Below are positions 11,645 through 13,903 of a stretch of 13,903 nucleotides of DNA, one piece after another. Under the pieces are notes generated by a model. It was not told the DNA's origin and searched no databases. It saw only the letters and a program-made list of their open reading frames with translations. The stretch is from Promethearchaeota archaeon (GTDB taxonomy: Archaea > Asgardarchaeota > Lokiarchaeia > Sigynarchaeales > SOKP01): positions 1 through 13,903 of the forward strand of contig JAEOTJ010000069.1 in assembly GCA_016839905.1 (NCBI GenBank), written 5' to 3'. The position numbers and the translations under genes are program-made. Numbering within the stretch: the stretch's first letter is position 1; each line of letters opens with the position of its first letter.

Positions 11645-13579
11645 TTATAATTTAGATAGATGGCGTTTTTTGGTAAAAAATATGTAAATTACGCCAAATC
11701 CAATAAATATCAGAAAATACACACCAAGCGGAATTGCCCCTCCAGAAGATTCATCATCATCCTCATCCTCTCCCGAGTCAAGAGGAAATCTACAATCACG
11801 ATTTCCTACGCATGTTCCAATTTCAATATAATCCTGAATCGTATTATTTACTAATATATTTTCATAAATGCAATTATAACTACTGTCCTCTAAACGAAAT
11901 CCGTAAGTGTTATTTTTTGCCGTATTATTATAGATGGTATTATAGTTAGAATCCAGTAAAGAGATTCCGGCATCCCCGTTAAAGTCTGCATCATTCCCCG
12001 AAATTGTGTTATCATCGCAACTAGTTTGTAAATATATCCCATATTCTGTATTATTATTTGCGGTGTTTCCCGAAATATTGTTGTTGTCACATTCACTTCT
12101 TAAAGATATCCCATATTCTGTATTATTATTTGCTGTGTTTCCTGAAATCGTGTTGTCATCACAATTTGTCCATAAGTAAATCCCTGCATTAACATTGTTA
12201 TTTACGGTGTTTCCCGAAATGTTGTTGTTGTCGCAACCATAATACAAATGTATCCCGTATCGAGTATTGTTGTTTGCGGTGTTTCCCGAAATCGAGTTGT
12301 TGTCGCAACCACTATATAAATATATCCCATAATCTTGGTTGTCCGATCCAACATTGCTGGCGTTGTTTCCCGTAATCGTGTTGTTGTCGCAACCACTATA
12401 TAAATATATCCCAAATTGATTATTGTTGTTTGCGGTGTTTCCCGTAATCGTGTTGTTGTCGCAACCACTATATAAATATATCCCATATTGATTATTATTG
12501 TTTGCGGTGTTTCCCGAAATGTTGTTGTTGTCGCTATTGCATAAATAGATTCCAATTGATGTGTAAGATACATCTAAGTTTGATATATCTGAATTATTAC
12601 AATTGATTAATATCACTTGTCCAGCCCCTGTAAAATCAGTTGCATCTAAGTCATTCTTATTTACATAATAATAAATATTTTTTCCATTCACAGTATTGGT
12701 AGCATCAATAGCATGTGAAGATTGTTGAGTAAGCAATCCTTCAACTATTAGACCACACCCGATCATCTGATTTCCTGATAATTCCACATTTAAACAATTA
12801 GAAATTCTCATCCCGTGAATAACGTTATTATTTGCAGTGTTTCCCGAAATCGAGTTGTTGTCGCAACCATTATCTAAATATATCCCATGAGATGTATTAT
12901 TATTTGCTGTGTTTCCCAAAATCGTGTTATTGTCACAATCGTCTCTTAAATATATCCCAATATCTTGGTTGGTCGATCCAACATTGCTGGCGGTGTTTCC
13001 CGAAATCGTGTTGTTGTCACATTCATTTCTTAAATATATCCCGTACCGAGTGTTGTTATTTACAGTGTTTCCCGTAATCGTGTTGTTGTTGCAACCTTGA
13101 TATAACACTATTCCATTTCTTCCGTTGTTTGAACAGTTATTATCTATTAAAGTTCCATTATTTGTGTTTACCAATTTAATTCCCGCATTATAAAGACCAG
13201 CACTTGTATTAAAAACCGTGCAATTATTTATTCTGAAATAATCATTTCTCGAATTATTAATAAATATTCCACTGCCTGTAGGTGAGCTAGTAGCATCTAT
13301 TGTTAAATTTTCAAGTGTATAAGGTTTGTCCCATGAACCATCTCCACTACACCACGCGAAACCTGCCGCTGTTGACCAATTATCATTAATATAAATGAAA
13401 GAGAAGTTATTCCAATATCCTGACTGTTTCGGATTTTTTAGACTAATATTATCATCGTCTTCCACGTTCATTCCGTTATTTTCATTATTGGTGGTGAACT
13501 TATTAACCATGGAGATGCTTGAAACTGCCAAACAAAATCCAAAGATTAACAAGATTGTTATTTTTATGTTTGATCTCAT
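11645..13579 (-). CDS. Secreted right-handed beta-helix surface protein with C-terminal membrane anchor
   Basis: A 644-residue protein with an N-terminal signal peptide (MRSNIKITILLIFGFCLAVS...), about sixteen parallel beta-helix rungs (roughly 100-590), an acidic linker (DSGEDEDDDESSGG) and a C-terminal membrane span (about 614-636) with a basic KKRH end. The rungs follow the NosD/PbH1 pattern, for example GIYLYSGCDNNTITGNT, most with a period of 24 residues. They form two blocks separated by a distinct insert (about 285-335) reading VNGKNIYYYVNKNDLD and GQVILINCNN, as in many archaeal NosD-like proteins. Many Asn-Asn-Thr/Ser sites suggest heavy N-glycosylation. The C-terminus resembles an archaeal CTERM-type surface anchor. 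The protein probably sits on the outer face of the membrane and binds or processes a polysaccharide; no catalytic residues are evident. Most rungs carry Cys in the same position (GCDNN). Confidence 0.85.
   Translation of the reverse strand: MRSNIKITILLIFGFCLAVSSISMVNKFTTNNENNGMNVEDDDNISLKNPKQSGYWNNFSFIYINDNWSTAAGFAWCSGDGSWDKPYTLENLTIDATSSPTGSGIFINNSRNDYFRINNCTVFNTSAGLYNAGIKLVNTNNGTLIDNNCSNNGRNGIVLYQGCNNNTITGNTVNNNTRYGIYLRNECDNNTISGNTASNVGSTNQDIGIYLRDDCDNNTILGNTANNNTSHGIYLDNGCDNNSISGNTANNNVIHGMRISNCLNVELSGNQMIGCGLIVEGLLTQQSSHAIDATNTVNGKNIYYYVNKNDLDATDFTGAGQVILINCNNSDISNLDVSYTSIGIYLCNSDNNNISGNTANNNNQYGIYLYSGCDNNTITGNTANNNNQFGIYLYSGCDNNTITGNNASNVGSDNQDYGIYLYSGCDNNSISGNTANNNTRYGIHLYYGCDNNNISGNTVNNNVNAGIYLWTNCDDNTISGNTANNNTEYGISLRSECDNNNISGNTANNNTEYGIYLQTSCDDNTISGNDADFNGDAGISLLDSNYNTIYNNTAKNNTYGFRLEDSSYNCIYENILVNNTIQDYIEIGTCVGNRDCRFPLDSGEDEDDDESSGGAIPLGVYFLIFIGFGVIYIFFTKKRHLSKL
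11990..13120 (-). repeat. Tandem 72-bp beta-helix rung repeats
   Basis: Repeated in-frame units encode the GIYLxxxCDNNTISGNTANNNxxY rungs. Units around 12290-12500 are nearly identical (GIYLYSGCDNN three times), indicating recent duplication or gene conversion. Two units carry an extra NVGS(T/D)NQD insertion (12330-12360 and 12955-12985). Confidence 0.8.
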
Positions 13580-13839
13580 TTTTAATATGCTGTTTTGTAT
13601 TTTTATTAAGATATACTATTTATTTTTCTTTGTTTTAAATGTTATATAAGGTTATTGATAAATTACTATTTCAATTAAGAATGGAAATTTTTCAATATAA
13701 ATTAAGGATAATATCTCATATTTTCACTTTGATATTACTAAGGTAAATCATTTATATTTACTGAATAGATAATTAAAAAAAAAAGTGAGAATTAATTAGT
13801 TTAAAATTGAAAACATTGAAAGTTTTTAAATTGGTGCAA
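13580..13839. other. Intergenic region with the beta-helix gene promoter
   Basis: An A/T-rich stretch. On the minus strand AAATAGTATATC at about 13605-13616 is a candidate TATA element for the surface protein gene. I see no coding sequence with support. Confidence 0.35.
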
Positions 13840-13903
13840 TTACTTTTTTTTTAAGCTTTCTAAGAGAGCATCTACTCGTTTATGGTTATCTTCAGATCCG
13901 ATA
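13840..13903 (-). CDS. C-terminal end of a gene leaving the window (partial)
   Basis: The minus strand reads IGSEDNHKRVDALLESLKKK followed by TAA at 13842-13840. Charged helical sequence ending in a lysine run is typical of a true C-terminus, and the frame is open to the right edge. With 20 residues no function can be given. The gene would lie upstream of the beta-helix gene on the same strand. Confidence 0.4.
   Translation of the reverse strand, partial: IGSEDNHKRVDALLESLKKK

Noticed and set aside
12202..12573. Minus-strand ORF of 123 codons inside the beta-helix gene
   Set aside because: Shifted-frame reading of the same rung repeats (VATTTRLRETPQTT), without a start signal and fully inside the real gene.
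11990..13120. Tandem repeats that could suggest a CRISPR array
   Set aside because: The units are coding, keep one frame and vary within the unit; there are no unique spacers or constant short repeats. They encode beta-helix rungs.
1..13903. Insertion sequence, integrase, prophage or plasmid origin
   Set aside because: No transposase or integrase motif, no terminal inverted repeats and no direct target duplications were seen; the tRNA genes have no flanking attachment-site duplication.

Overview
This AT-rich window (13.9 kb) reads as archaeal and most likely Asgard, of the Lokiarchaeia kind. The evidence is two tRNA genes without encoded CCA and interrupted by introns flanked by bulge-helix-bulge-like folds, TATA-type promoters, a partial gelsolin-like protein at the left edge, a winged-helix regulator with an N-terminal Cys/His region, ribbon-helix-helix (RHH) proteins and a surface protein with a C-terminal membrane anchor. 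The placement is an inference from gene content; no rRNA or phylogenetic marker is present.

Left part (1-2810): a gelsolin-like gene runs off the left edge. Next is a complete bifunctional NAD(P)H-hydrate repair enzyme (nnr). A two-gene tRNA operon on the minus strand encodes tRNA-Thr(GGT), with one intron in the D loop and another in the T loop, and then tRNA-Met(CAT), with one intron just before the anticodon. A small membrane protein follows on the plus strand.

Middle (2811-7763, all minus strand): in transcription order, a 44-residue membrane peptide, a short remnant that duplicates part of the next gene, a four-helix membrane protein with an aspartate-valine spacer and a NfeD/YuaF-like C-terminal domain, and an SPFH/flotillin protein. 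This has the layout of a flotillin-NfeD membrane module. Then come a beta-carbonic anhydrase with a long repeat-bearing tail, a small zinc-ribbon protein and an unrecognised membrane protein.

Right part (8156-13903): two RHH proteins lie in tandem on the plus strand. The first is preceded by four phased 11-bp direct repeats that look like an operator. Beyond them are a disordered, basic protein built from 52-residue tandem repeats, an intergenic region with a 52-bp promoter-like tandem duplication, a winged-helix regulator, a secreted right-handed beta-helix surface protein and the last codons of a gene leaving the window.

The most noteworthy items are the tRNA-Thr with two non-canonical introns, the SPFH/NfeD-like module with its decayed duplicate and shared leader, and the 11-bp repeat array in front of an RHH gene.
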